From: an uncultured Anaerolineaceae bacterium
GTDB taxonomy: Bacteria > Chloroflexota > Anaerolineae > Anaerolineales > Anaerolineaceae
DNA length: 64,000 nucleotides
Direction of reading: 5' to 3'
NCBI GenBank assembly: GCA_927443345.1
Contig: CAKMKJ010000011.1
Span: 24,740 to 88,739, forward strand
Below the pieces are notes generated by a model. It was not told the origin of the DNA. It worked only from the letters and a program-made list of their open reading frames with translations, and did no database searches. Both the position numbers and the translations under genes were made by a program. Shown piece after piece: positions 18,541-28,137 of the stretch (position 1 is its first letter; each line of letters begins with the position of its first letter).

Positions 18541-19179
18541 TTATTCAGTCGGTTTCGTCTTGAATACGTAATCCCAGATGGGAGAGCTGACGCCGTAACG
18601 CGCGTTGGGGGTCTTATAGTGATGCTGCATATGGTAGCGTTTGATAAATTTGGCATATCCGCTGCGCATGGGGAAGTGATGGGTGGCGTAATGGGTCAGG
18701 TCGTAGGTCAGATAGCCCAGAATGAAAGCAGAGAAAATAGGGTCAAACCAAAGGGGTGCATTTAAGAGGGTCACCACGACGAGGCGGAACAATCCGTAGA
18801 ATACAGCCGCGAGCGGGATGGCGAGAATCGGCGGCATGACCAGGCGGGTTTTGCACTGCGGCTGGGCATGATGGACGCCGTGGAAGAGAAAAGCGATGCG
18901 TTGGCCGCGTTCGGTTTTGGCGGCAAAGTGGAAGACGAAACGGTGTAAAAGATACTCAGAAATGGTCCAGACAAAGAAGCCGATCAGCATGCCGACGGGG
19001 ATGTAGAAGGGGAATCCGCCCAAGGGTGCTACGGCAATGGAGCGGAAAAGGAAAAAGAGAGCCAATGGCAGCCAGAGGATGGTGACAGCCACCGGGCTGA
19101 TGTGTGAAAAGAATTCCATGAAGTTCGACTTGAACAGCCGAATGGGCACGTCACTGTGATCAATGGGTAAATGGTTCAT
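18541..19179 (-). CDS. Fatty acid hydroxylase/sterol desaturase family protein
   Basis: A 212-residue membrane di-iron enzyme. The histidine boxes are HRFVFHF, HGVHH, HYATHH and YHMQHHY, with several hydrophobic segments between them. Family members hydroxylate or desaturate lipids. The ATG at 19179 has GGAGGT at ideal spacing; longer in-frame extensions run into a repeat and are unlikely. Confidence 0.85.
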   Translation of the reverse strand: MNHLPIDHSDVPIRLFKSNFMEFFSHISPVAVTILWLPLALFFLFRSIAVAPLGGFPFYIPVGMLIGFFVWTISEYLLHRFVFHFAAKTERGQRIAFLFHGVHHAQPQCKTRLVMPPILAIPLAAVFYGLFRLVVVTLLNAPLWFDPIFSAFILGYLTYDLTHYATHHFPMRSGYAKFIKRYHMQHHYKTPNARYGVSSPIWDYVFKTKPTE

Positions 19180-19232
19180 CACGATACCTCCAAGAATAAG
19201 ATAGTTAATTGTACAACACTTAAAGGCTGTCT

Positions 19233-19342
19233 CACCTGCATATGCAGCAGGTGCAAGTATTGCGAGACGCTGCTTGTGCTGTGAAGCAACAAAAAACACG
19301 AACCGTCACACCTGCACTTGCAGCAGGTGCAAGTGTTGCGAG
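19233..19342. repeat. Two 34-bp direct repeats, 76 bp apart
   Basis: Copies at 19233-19266 and 19309-19342 match at 31 of 34 positions. Each carries CACCTGC and GCAGGTG as a short inverted repeat, followed by CAAGTRTTGCGAG. They lie upstream of the fatty acid hydroxylase and past the end of the GIY-YIG gene. They look like dispersed intergenic repeats, not CRISPR. Confidence 0.7.
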
Positions 19343-19413
19343 TCCTGAAAGGACGAAGCAATCCCCACCAGGTTTACCTGTTTGCTCCTTACGAAAACCA
19401 GTCCACAAAAACA

Positions 19414-19719
19414 TTACTCCACGAAATATTTGTATTTCTTTTTCCACAAATCTTCCCACTTTGGATTCATTTTATTGACCAAGTCAAGTTTCTTTTGACG
19501 CGAGCCAGCCTTGATCTGTTTTTCTCTGGCAATGGCCTCACTGATATCTTCAAATTCTTCGTAATATACCAACTTGTGCACATTGTATTTAGACGTAAAA
19601 CCCGGATAGACTTTGTCTCGATGCTCAATGATGCGGTGGTAGAGGTCACTGGTAACACCGGTATAAAGAACGGTGTTGTAATCATTGGTGAGGATATAAA
19701 CGTGACAGGCGAATTCCAT
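19414..19719 (-). CDS. GIY-YIG nuclease domain protein (UPF0213-like)
   Basis: A 101-residue stand-alone GIY-YIG domain: HVYILTND, VLYTGVTSDLYHRIIEHR and the downstream Glu in EAIAREKQIK. Such single-domain nucleases are common in bacteria, often amid repeats, and their role is poorly known. The start at 19719 (MEFACHVYIL) is chosen from family length; the SD is weak. Confidence 0.8.
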   Translation of the reverse strand: MEFACHVYILTNDYNTVLYTGVTSDLYHRIIEHRDKVYPGFTSKYNVHKLVYYEEFEDISEAIAREKQIKAGSRQKKLDLVNKMNPKWEDLWKKKYKYFVE

Positions 19720-20088
19720 ACTTAATTCTAAATCCAAATGGGAAAACTCATAAGCATTTCTCTTTAACAAATTCTTAGTTTCGTATATTGTTACTGGGCA
19801 AACCTTGGTGGGGATTGCCACACTCGCTTCGCTCGTTCGCAATGACGGATTAAAACGTGGCCCCCCTTCTTGACCAGGGAAGAGGGGCTGTAAAAAGGAG
19901 GGAAATGATCAGTTGACTGATCATAAAAGCAAAGGAAATGCAGCGGCAAACCTGAAAGCAGATTGTTTGTCACGACCATTAATTGGGTTATCTAGACAAC
20001 TAATGAAATATTCTGCTGATTATACAGCTTTTTCGCGGGGTGGGGTAAAAACCCACCCCGATTGGTTCACTTTTGTATAAACAGGCAT
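19720..20088. other. Intergenic stretch with repeat fragments and a hairpin
   Basis: No gene is supported. It contains a dispersed-repeat-like segment around 19812-19848 (CACTCGCTTCGCTCGTTCG) and, at 20036-20060, a hairpin with 9-bp arms CGGGGTGGG / CCCACCCCG that follows the chemoreceptor gene. The hairpin lacks a T-run on the minus strand, so its role as a terminator is uncertain. Confidence 0.55.
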
Positions 20089-22608
20089 TTACTCAAGCTT
20101 AAAATTGTTGGAAGCCTGGCGAAGCTGCTGCATCATTTCAACCAAATGGTCGATGGAATGCTTGAATTCAGATACCTGGGCAGTCACTTCTTCAGTGGAT
20201 GCAGAGGTTTCTTCAATGGCGGCGCTGCTCTCCTGGCTGATGGAGGCGATATTTTCAATAGCTTCATTGGCAATCAGTGAGTTGGCGGCCATTTCTGCAG
20301 CCTCAGAACGGTTGGTGTCAACAATTTCTGCCATTTTCTGCATTGCTATTTCAAGCTCGCTGGCAGAAACGCCGATTTTGTTGGCGACTTCTGCCGCGCT
20401 GGCAGCCTGGGCTGTGACCATCTCGGCGCTTTCAAGAATCTTCCGCAAAGATTCGCCCGATTTTTCAGCCTTGCCTACACCAGATTCGACTTCAGTTGAG
20501 CTCTCTTCCATGGCTAGAACGGCTTCGCGCACAGTCAATTGAATGCGATGCACAAGGTCGCTGATCTCTTTGGTCGAGGTGGTGGAGCGTTCGGAGAGCT
20601 TTCTGACTTCATCTGCGACCACAGCAAAGCCCTTGCCATGTTCACCGGCTCTGGCGGCTTCAATAGCAGCGTTGAGCGCCAACAAATTAGTCTGAGAAGC
20701 AATGTCATCAATGGTTTCAACGATGCGTCCGATCTCTTCAGAGCGCTGCCCCATCTCATGTACTTTTTCAACCGAATTATTGACTTTAACCTGGATCTTT
20801 TTCATACCCTCCAGAGTGGCATCCACGGTCATCACGCCTTGTGAAGCGGATTCTGCGGCGGACTGGGCCTGCTGCTGCACCGACTGGGTATGATCTTCAA
20901 CCTCCTGGATGGCAGTATTAATCTGGTTGGATTTCTCTGAAACCTCGATCACCACCAACGCCTGTTCTTGAGACACTTTCTCCACGCGTTGGATGGAGCT
21001 GCTCAATTGTTCAATGATGGCGGTGGTTTTTGTGACACTGGCAGCCTGTTGAGAGGCTCCGCTGGCAATTTCTTGAATGGTGGCGGCGATTTGCGATGTC
21101 GCCTGGTTGACCTGTGTTGAGCCGTCGGCCAGTTGCGCTGATTCGTCATCGAGGATGTCTACACCGTGCTTCAATGTGGAGATTGTGTCACGCAGGTTGA
21201 CCAACATGGCTTGAAATTCTGTACCCAGCACATCTTTATCGTTGATGGGTTTTACCTCAGTGGTGAGGTCTCCCTTGGAGATGGAATCTGCTGCACCGGC
21301 AATGTTTTGAATGTATTTCACGAGCTGCCTGAAAGCATCCGCCAGGCTGCCGATCTCGTCTTTGGAGGTAAAGGTAATCTCGTGATAGATATCACCTTCT
21401 GCCAATTGTTTGGCCGTGGTGGTCAACGACGCCAGCGGATTCGCAATTTTGGATGCCAGGAAAAAGACGATCACAGAACAAAGCGCAGCCAGGCCCAGAC
21501 CAAAGAGAATAAACATCCACATCATCTGCGCCTGGGTCTTTTGAAGGTCATCGAAAAAGCTTTGATAATCAGAGACATTGGCATTGACGAGGATTACCCA
21601 ATCCCAGGGGGTGTAATAAGCAACCTCAACCAATTGATGTGTACTGCCGGTTATTGAAGTGTATTGAAAACTGGTGGTTTCACCGGCAGGCAGCGAAACT
21701 GCAGCCTCGATGATCTGCTGGATGATGAAGTTGCCATCACTGTCTTGCTCTTCCCAAGCGAATTGCCCGTCAAGGGCGCTGCCCTGTGAAATGATGTATT
21801 GGCCTTGTTGGTCATTTTTGCCGCCCAAAATGGATATAAAACCGGTGGAGCCCACTTTGGTCTGCTGGATGGCGTTGCGCAAGGTGGCCACGCTTTCTTG
21901 TTTCACCCCCACCGAGAGAACGGCAATGATCTCCCCTCTGTCATTAGTGACAGGATGGAAAGCCGTGATATACCAGGCGTCTACCTCATATGAGATGCCG
22001 ATATAATCCTCACCACCCATTACTTTGGTGTAGACAAGATTATCGCTGCCATCCGCATTTTTGGCGGGGATGTAGGTGCCGAGGGCGCGGTTGCCGTCAG
22101 CGTTGATCACATTGGTAGCCACCCTCAACAAGCCAGCGTTGTCTGGCATGGGTTGATATATAGTGGCTTTCGAGTTAAGCAATTGCTGCATCTCATCAAT
22201 GGCAGGGATGGCGACATCAGCGTTGCTTACTTTTCCGAGCCACTTCTCACCTAAAACTAATTGAGGCAATATCACCCCTTGTGATTTTTTGGTCAATTGA
22301 TTGATCACAGCCCAAACAACATTTTGATCATTAACACTCAATCCACCCTCTGCCTCGATCAATTTGATTAAGACATTTAATCCGCCTTTAACTTGCAGCG
22401 AGATGGCTTCATCCTGTGATTGGATAAGGTTGTAGGTATCGGTTGTGATCTGGTTGATTTCTTTTTGGATAAAAGCATTCGCCTGGAGGGTTGATTTTTC
22501 CTCGGCGATTTTGGATTGCCAGATTCCGACAATGGCCAAAACCAAAGCGGTGACGATAACACTGCTGACACCAAGCAAGATAAGTTTCGTGCGTATATTA
22601 AATTTCAT
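20089..22608 (-). CDS. Methyl-accepting chemotaxis protein
   Basis: An 839-residue chemoreceptor. Helix 1 is near residues 8-30, followed by a large extracellular Cache-type sensor (about 35-350, with [20 protein letters not shown] typical of Cache3/2 fusions), helix 2 (about 365-390), HAMP, and a long MA signalling domain. The tip is [21 protein letters not shown]. The ATG at 22608 follows GGAG with 5-base spacing. It probably senses small molecules and signals to CheA, though no che genes are nearby. Confidence 0.93.
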   Translation of the reverse strand: MKFNIRTKLILLGVSSVIVTALVLAIVGIWQSKIAEEKSTLQANAFIQKEINQITTDTYNLIQSQDEAISLQVKGGLNVLIKLIEAEGGLSVNDQNVVWAVINQLTKKSQGVILPQLVLGEKWLGKVSNADVAIPAIDEMQQLLNSKATIYQPMPDNAGLLRVATNVINADGNRALGTYIPAKNADGSDNLVYTKVMGGEDYIGISYEVDAWYITAFHPVTNDRGEIIAVLSVGVKQESVATLRNAIQQTKVGSTGFISILGGKNDQQGQYIISQGSALDGQFAWEEQDSDGNFIIQQIIEAAVSLPAGETTSFQYTSITGSTHQLVEVAYYTPWDWVILVNANVSDYQSFFDDLQKTQAQMMWMFILFGLGLAALCSVIVFFLASKIANPLASLTTTAKQLAEGDIYHEITFTSKDEIGSLADAFRQLVKYIQNIAGAADSISKGDLTTEVKPINDKDVLGTEFQAMLVNLRDTISTLKHGVDILDDESAQLADGSTQVNQATSQIAATIQEIASGASQQAASVTKTTAIIEQLSSSIQRVEKVSQEQALVVIEVSEKSNQINTAIQEVEDHTQSVQQQAQSAAESASQGVMTVDATLEGMKKIQVKVNNSVEKVHEMGQRSEEIGRIVETIDDIASQTNLLALNAAIEAARAGEHGKGFAVVADEVRKLSERSTTSTKEISDLVHRIQLTVREAVLAMEESSTEVESGVGKAEKSGESLRKILESAEMVTAQAASAAEVANKIGVSASELEIAMQKMAEIVDTNRSEAAEMAANSLIANEAIENIASISQESSAAIEETSASTEEVTAQVSEFKHSIDHLVEMMQQLRQASNNFKLE

Positions 22609-22858
22609 CAACACTCCATTGCATCAAGATATGCAAGTTTTTTCAAATAGTCTTAATATCCTGCACCACCATAAAAATGGATACTTATAGTACTTGAAAC
22701 CCTTACAGGCACAAGTAAAATCTTGATTAAGGTTGAATAAATAGCGGGTTATAAATTTGTTTATGAGAGCGCGACCAGATGCAAAAAAATCAATCCAGAA
22801 AATAGAGATCAAAAAAACAGGAATTTCGATTCATTTCTCTCGATTCTCAATTTCCGGT

Positions 22859-23779
22859 TTATTCTTCGCGCTTGATGATGAAAGTGTCAAAGTCTCTGAC
22901 CACTACCGCCCGGGGGTAGACGCTTTGCGCTTCAGCCAGCACGTCTTTATCGCGGTAGCGGCGGCTGAGGTGAGTAATCATCATTTTGCCAGCGTTGATC
23001 TTTTTGGCAAAAGCGGCGGCTTGCCTGGCGGTGAGGTGCGAGAATTGTTTGGCCATATCGGCATCTTCCTCAACATAGGTCGATTCGATCACCAACCCAT
23101 CTACATCTTTTAATATTTCAACAAGGCTTTCGGTTTCACCGAGGTCACCCAGCGCAGCCAGGCGCGTGCCGCGGCGCAGTTCGCCCATCACCATTTCAGG
23201 GGTGATGATGCTGCCATCTTCAAGGGTGACAGATTCGCCAGCCACCAGTTTGCCGTTCAACGGCCCGTTTGGGACGCCTAATTCAGCGGCTTTTTCAGGC
23301 AAAAATGGTCGGCGTGATTTTTCTTCAAACAGATAACCCAGGCAGTCCGGTCCGCGGTGCTGAACGGGGAAAGCGCTGACGGTGAAATCATCACCCTCAA
23401 AGAAGACACCCTTCTTAATGGGGATGAGTTCGATGGGCATGGGGGCGGTGTTTCCGCGCAAGACCACGCCATAAAGCAGATCGTGGATGCGAGCCAATGC
23501 GCCGGCACCACCGTAAATTTCAAGATTTTCTATTGATTCCCAACGCATGAAAGTGGAGAGCAACCCGCCCAGGCCGAGGATGTGGTCCAAGTGTCCATGG
23601 GTGATGAGAATGCGGTTCAGCCGCTTGAATCCGACCCCGGATTGAAGGATTTGCCGCTGCGTGCCCTCGCCGCAATCCACCAGAAAGCGGAATTCGTCGT
23701 GTTGAACCATATAGGATGGCAGGCTGCGTTTTGGAGAGGGTGCAGAGGCTGAAGTGCCGAGGAAAGTGATCTCAAACAA
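22859..23779 (-). CDS. rnz: Ribonuclease Z
   Basis: A 306-residue metallo-beta-lactamase-fold tRNA 3' endonuclease. GTSASAPSPKR is the N-terminal family motif, HGHLDH the metal site, VDCGEGTQRQI precedes it, and HLTARQAAAFA plus MMITHLSRRY follow. The length is that of the short (ElaC) form. It trims tRNA 3' trailers. Confidence 0.93.
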   Translation of the reverse strand: MFEITFLGTSASAPSPKRSLPSYMVQHDEFRFLVDCGEGTQRQILQSGVGFKRLNRILITHGHLDHILGLGGLLSTFMRWESIENLEIYGGAGALARIHDLLYGVVLRGNTAPMPIELIPIKKGVFFEGDDFTVSAFPVQHRGPDCLGYLFEEKSRRPFLPEKAAELGVPNGPLNGKLVAGESVTLEDGSIITPEMVMGELRRGTRLAALGDLGETESLVEILKDVDGLVIESTYVEEDADMAKQFSHLTARQAAAFAKKINAGKMMITHLSRRYRDKDVLAEAQSVYPRAVVVRDFDTFIIKREE

Positions 23780-23922
23780 GGGGCGAAGTCCTTTCAGAAT
23801 GTCCTTTCTATTTTACCCTAACTTGTTTGGAATCCAAATTATGAAGTTGTGGCATGAACCTTGCAATCTAGACAGTGTGCAGAAAAAGGCATGAAATTCG
23901 ACATTTTTTCAGGAGCGATGCT

Positions 23923-24408
23923 ATGAACCTGCTTTCCATTAAGATCGAGAAGCCGGAGGATATTAACTTTATCCTGGGTCAATCACACTTCATCAAAACT
24001 GTAGAAGACATCCACGAAGCCCTGGTAACCACCGTGCCTGGCATCAAGTTTGGCCTGGCTTTTTGTGAAGCTTCTGGTCCCTGCCTGATTCGAAGCTCCG
24101 GTACTGACGAAGCCATGATTGACCTGGCACGCAAAAACGCCTCATCCATTGCAGCAGGGCACATCTTCATTGTCTTTTTGGGAGAAGGATATTATCCGAT
24201 AAATGTGCTGAATACGCTCAAGCACATCCCCGAAGTCTGCGAGATTTTCTGTGCAACCGCCAACGCTGTGGATGTTGTAATTGCTGACAACGGCAAGGGG
24301 CGCGCCGTGTTGGGTGTCTTTGATGGCGAAAAGCCCAAAGGATTCGAAACAGAAGAAGACGTGGTTTGGCGCAAAGATTTCTTACGCAAGATTGGTTACA
24401 AGGCCTGA
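23923..24408 (+). CDS. Adenosine-specific kinase family protein (COG1839)
   Basis: A 161-residue protein matching the conserved DUF355/COG1839 family (MNLLSIKIEKPEDINFILGQ, FGLAFCEASGPCLIR, IFCATANAVDVVIA). Some members are annotated adenosine-specific kinases; the evidence for the family is limited. The ATG at 23923 is preceded by AGGAG. It ends 22 bases before the following lipoprotein. Confidence 0.8.
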   Translation: MNLLSIKIEKPEDINFILGQSHFIKTVEDIHEALVTTVPGIKFGLAFCEASGPCLIRSSGTDEAMIDLARKNASSIAAGHIFIVFLGEGYYPINVLNTLKHIPEVCEIFCATANAVDVVIADNGKGRAVLGVFDGEKPKGFETEEDVVWRKDFLRKIGYKA

Positions 24409-24430
24409 GCGCCTTGATGGAGGAGTACTC

Positions 24431-25411
24431 ATGAAATACAAAATCATCCCGATTGTGATCATTCTGTCATTATTAATGACGAGCTGCAGCCTGTTTTCAG
24501 ATTTGAAGTCAGAGCAGCCGCTTACTGATGCCGAGATGGCAACGCGTGTAGCGCAATTGCTTTCAACCATGACCACACCGACCTCAGAAATCGACTTTCC
24601 CCCAACCCCTACCATGGGTTTACCGACCACTGCGCCAACGGTCACTCCCAACATGGTGATACTGGCAACCTCCACCCCGGTGGTTGAAGTGGGAGGCGAA
24701 CTGCCCACCTCCACAGCGATGATCGTGCTGCCCACGCTTGAATCCACCCCCACCCTGGCAGTAACCCTGCAAGCCAGCCCAACTGCCACGCTGAACGTCC
24801 CCGCCACCGATCCGATCAATTCTCTGGGCACACCCAGCGGAACCGATACTATGGACGTTAACAGTAAATGGGCATGGCCAACCGGCGCGGATGATTATAT
24901 TGACGTCCAGTTTAAAGACGGCTTCATGCTGATGACCAATCTGAGCGATGTTGCTGCCGGCTGGCGTCTGCCCCTGATCGGCCAACAGGTGGATAGCTAC
25001 ATCGAATTAACCGCTAATTCCGGCTCCTGCTCAGGCAAAGATTCATACGGCATTATCTTTAGAGTGCCGGTCTTGAAATCACCCGATCAGGGTTATCTCT
25101 ACCAGGTCACCTGCGACGGCTACTACCGCCTGTGGAAATGGGACGGCAAGGTTGGAGACAAGGGTCTGGCTGTCAGCCTGCTCAATTGGAAGCAAAGCGA
25201 CAAGATCATTCAGGGAGCGAATCAAACCAATCGCCTGGGCGTAAAAGTCGTGGATAAAAAGATTACCATCTACATGAACGGTGTCGAATTGGGCTCAGTC
25301 TCTGACTCCTCTTATTCTGCCGGCTTCTTTGGCGCCTTCGTCCGTTCGGGCGGCGATTCAAATTACACCGCCAAGCTGGATGAGATGAAATATTGGGAAA
25401 ACCCTAAATAA
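24431..25411 (+). CDS. Secreted lipoprotein with a jelly-roll-like C-terminal domain
   Basis: A 326-residue protein with a lipoprotein signal (MKYKIIPIVIILSLLMTSC, Cys at 19), a Thr/Pro-rich linker to about residue 135 and a C-terminal beta domain (LamG/DUF1080-like appearance, with YGIIFRV and YLYQVTCDGYYRLW). The long low-complexity TPT linker is typical of Anaerolineae surface proteins. SD GGAGG precedes the ATG. Ligand unknown; carbohydrate binding is possible. Confidence 0.7.
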   Translation: MKYKIIPIVIILSLLMTSCSLFSDLKSEQPLTDAEMATRVAQLLSTMTTPTSEIDFPPTPTMGLPTTAPTVTPNMVILATSTPVVEVGGELPTSTAMIVLPTLESTPTLAVTLQASPTATLNVPATDPINSLGTPSGTDTMDVNSKWAWPTGADDYIDVQFKDGFMLMTNLSDVAAGWRLPLIGQQVDSYIELTANSGSCSGKDSYGIIFRVPVLKSPDQGYLYQVTCDGYYRLWKWDGKVGDKGLAVSLLNWKQSDKIIQGANQTNRLGVKVVDKKITIYMNGVELGSVSDSSYSAGFFGAFVRSGGDSNYTAKLDEMKYWENPK

Positions 25412-25560
25412 ACTCGGAATAAATCATATCTCTCGCAACACATAGTGCGTGAGACGCGCTAGTGCGCAGAGCGAGATCGCAACACCGCTCACTTCGTTCG
25501 GGTGCGCCAAGGTCGCGAGAACGCAAAGAAGTACTTTTTTGAATAAACCAATTACGGATA

Positions 25561-25590
25561 ACAAAAGGCCTCAGCAATGGGGCTTTTTGT
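25561..25590 (+). terminator. Intrinsic terminator
   Basis: The stem ACAAAAG...CCTC pairs with GGGG...CTTTTTGT around a short loop and is followed by GTTT. It lies about 150 bases after the lipoprotein gene, past a stretch of repeat-like sequence, and just before the YjbQ gene. Confidence 0.6.
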
Positions 25591-25628
25591 TTGATAATCG
25601 GCTAAAATGGTGAATAATGGAGGTTGTC

Positions 25629-26048
25629 ATGAAGAGTTTCCGCAAGGAGTTATGGTTTCTCATCCCCGCCCGGCGCGGCTACGTCAACATCACCGACCAG
25701 GTGGATGCTTGTGTGCGCGAGAGCGGCATCCGCGAAGGGTTGGTGCTGGTCAACGCCATGCACATTACCGCCAGTGTGTTTATCAATGATGATGAAGGCG
25801 GGCTGCATCATGACTATGAAGAATGGCTCGAAAAACTCGCGCCTCACGATCCCGTCTCGGGCTACTGGCACAACCGCACGGGTGAAGACAACGCGGATGC
25901 ACACATGAAACGCCAGGTGATGGGGCGCGAAGTTGTGGTGGCCATCACCAACGGCCGGCTGGACTTCGGTCCGTGGGAACAGATCTTTTACGGTGAGTTC
26001 GATGGCGGCAGGAAGAAACGCGTGCTGGTAAAAGTGATTGGAGAGTAG
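25629..26048 (+). CDS. yjbQ: YjbQ/UPF0047 family protein
   Basis: A 139-residue protein of the secondary thiamine-phosphate synthase-like family. Conserved features: [41 protein letters not shown] and the last strand [26 protein letters not shown]. The ATG at 25629 has GGAGG 5 bases upstream. The true cellular role of the family is unsettled. Confidence 0.88.
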   Translation: MKSFRKELWFLIPARRGYVNITDQVDACVRESGIREGLVLVNAMHITASVFINDDEGGLHHDYEEWLEKLAPHDPVSGYWHNRTGEDNADAHMKRQVMGREVVVAITNGRLDFGPWEQIFYGEFDGGRKKRVLVKVIGE

Positions 26049-26157
26049 TTCTTTTTAACCACGAAATACACGAAAAACACTAAAATAAAAAAGTGGTTTT
26101 CATACCAGGTTTCTAGTATCATTAGTTATTATTGGTCAACCTGAAAAAGGGATAATT

Positions 26158-27186
26158 ATGCCGGAACACGCGTTAATCTGCCCTCAATGTAAAGCCCCCC
26201 TCACCGCCCATCGCTTTGCAAAATCTGCAATCTGCAGCTTTTGCGGCACCACCGTTTTTCTTGAGGATACAAATATATCTTCCGCGCAATTTCATGAAGC
26301 TTTGCGATTTTGGAATGCGCCCGAAAGTTATGCCCTCACCTCGTGGATAACACTCGGCAATCGGAATTGGGTACTCGAAAAAAAGATTGCCCAGGGTGAA
26401 AGCACTGATGTTTATACGGGCAGACTTGCGCGTTGGCCGACTGAATTGGCCGTGATCAAAATTCTGCGCAAAGTTGAAAACGAACACTACCTTGATAACG
26501 AATGGGAAACGCTGCATCAGCTTTTACGCAGTCATGCCACAGGTGCCGATGTGTTCTCCAGAATGATTCCGCAGCCAGTCGTATATGGCAAAGCGACCGG
26601 TGGTGCGTTTTCTGGTTCAAAAACCTTGATTTTGCGCCGGGAGAGCGGCTTTCATTACACATTCGATGAAGTCTGTCGCCATTACCCTGAGGGAATCCCC
26701 GCCAGAGCCTCTATCTGGGTGTGGCGAAGAATTCTCGAAATCCTTACCTTTTTGCATGATTCAGGTTATGTGCATGGTGCGGTGGTGCCTGCCCATCTTT
26801 TGGTTCAGCAAAACGAACACGGTGTGCGCCTGATTGGATACGGCCGCTCTGGCCGAATTAACAATCCTTTGGATGCAGAGCGAGAGCTGCTTCGCCCCTA
26901 CTGCCCCACACCAGCAAAAGATTGGAAAGTGCTTTCTCCGCAGCTTGATATTGTGATGAGCGCCAAATGCATCATCAAAATGCTTGGCGGCGACCCAGAA
27001 ACCAACACATCGCCAACCACCGTGCCAACCAGGCTGGCCGACCTGATCAAAAAATACGCACAGCTTGATGCAAAATATCCATCCACCCTGAATGCCTGGT
27101 CGATACACCAAGAATTGGGACGGATCGCTGACTCGGTTTATGGATCGCCGGCATTTATTCCAATTGAAATGCCGCACAAACCCTGA
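26158..27186 (+). CDS. Zinc-ribbon protein with a kinase-like (pseudokinase) domain
   Basis: A 342-residue protein. The zinc ribbon uses C8, C11, C26 and C29. A protein-kinase-like domain starts near residue 65: KIAQGESTDVYTG stands in for the glycine loop, and AVIKIL carries the Lys. The catalytic loop reads HGAVVPAHLLV instead of HRDxKxxN and the metal motif reads GYG instead of DFG, so catalysis is doubtful. It lies directly upstream of the VWA gene (36-base gap), which suggests a shared role. Confidence 0.75.
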   Translation: MPEHALICPQCKAPLTAHRFAKSAICSFCGTTVFLEDTNISSAQFHEALRFWNAPESYALTSWITLGNRNWVLEKKIAQGESTDVYTGRLARWPTELAVIKILRKVENEHYLDNEWETLHQLLRSHATGADVFSRMIPQPVVYGKATGGAFSGSKTLILRRESGFHYTFDEVCRHYPEGIPARASIWVWRRILEILTFLHDSGYVHGAVVPAHLLVQQNEHGVRLIGYGRSGRINNPLDAERELLRPYCPTPAKDWKVLSPQLDIVMSAKCIIKMLGGDPETNTSPTTVPTRLADLIKKYAQLDAKYPSTLNAWSIHQELGRIADSVYGSPAFIPIEMPHKP

Positions 27187-27222
27187 CACCAATTTATTAA
27201 TGATTAGAAAATAAGGAGAGAC

Positions 27223-28128
27223 ATGGGATACGGTAATTACAGTCAAGCAGCACATGATGCCCTTCTGAAAGGCAGAACCAACATCCCTGCCCAACAGGTC
27301 TTTAAGCAATCGCAATGCCACCCGCTCATGAATCCGCATGGTGTGAAACTGCGAGAAAGCCGGGATGGCGCAGATCATCCCCAATCGCTGAGTATTGTCT
27401 TCGCGTTGGATGTGACCGGATCGATGGGAGATATTCCCAGGTTGCTTGCCACAAAACAACTGCCTGTATTCATGAAAGTACTAATGGCATGTGAAATCCC
27501 TGACCCGCAGTTGATGTTCATGGCTATTGGTGATGCCTACAGCGACAGTTCCCCTTTGCAAGTGGGACAATTTGAATCCACGGCAGAGTTGATGGATCAG
27601 TGGCTCACATGGTCGTTCATCGAAGGCGGTGGCGGCGGCAGCGGTGAAGAATCTTATGAACTAGGCATGTATTTTTTGGCTGCCCACACCGAGATGGATT
27701 GCATGGTGAAGCGAAAGAAACGCGGTTATCTCTTTATGACCGGGGATGAATATCCTTATGCCGTGTTACCGAAAAATGTGATTGAAACAGTGATCGGCGA
27801 CCGTTTGGATGAAGACCTTAAAGTTGAAGAGATCGTAGCTGAACTTCAAAAATCCTACAATCCATTTTTCATCATCCCTGATTATGCGCGGGCCAACCGC
27901 TGTGAACGGCGCTGGCGGGATTTATTGGGTGACAATGTGTTGGTGATGGATGCCCCCGAAGATGTCTGCTATGTTGCCGCGGGTGCCATGCTGCTCAGTG
28001 AAGGCCGTGCCAAAAATATGGATGAAGTGGTGAAATTCCTCACTGATGCCGGCCTGACCAATGATCGAAAACCAAAAGTGGTTGCCACGTTGACACCTTA
28101 TGCTGAAGTAGTGCTTAACCTTCGATAG
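27223..28128 (+). CDS. VWA domain protein
   Basis: A 301-residue protein with a von Willebrand A fold. The MIDAS motif is D63-VTGSM; FIEGGGGGSGEESYELG follows near residue 140. There is no signal peptide, so it is probably cytoplasmic. It pairs with the upstream pseudokinase, recalling kinase/VWA partner systems of the TerY type (comparison by architecture only). SD AAGGAGAG precedes the ATG. Confidence 0.8.
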   Translation: MGYGNYSQAAHDALLKGRTNIPAQQVFKQSQCHPLMNPHGVKLRESRDGADHPQSLSIVFALDVTGSMGDIPRLLATKQLPVFMKVLMACEIPDPQLMFMAIGDAYSDSSPLQVGQFESTAELMDQWLTWSFIEGGGGGSGEESYELGMYFLAAHTEMDCMVKRKKRGYLFMTGDEYPYAVLPKNVIETVIGDRLDEDLKVEEIVAELQKSYNPFFIIPDYARANRCERRWRDLLGDNVLVMDAPEDVCYVAAGAMLLSEGRAKNMDEVVKFLTDAGLTNDRKPKVVATLTPYAEVVLNLR

Positions 28129-28137
28129 TATTCAAAA

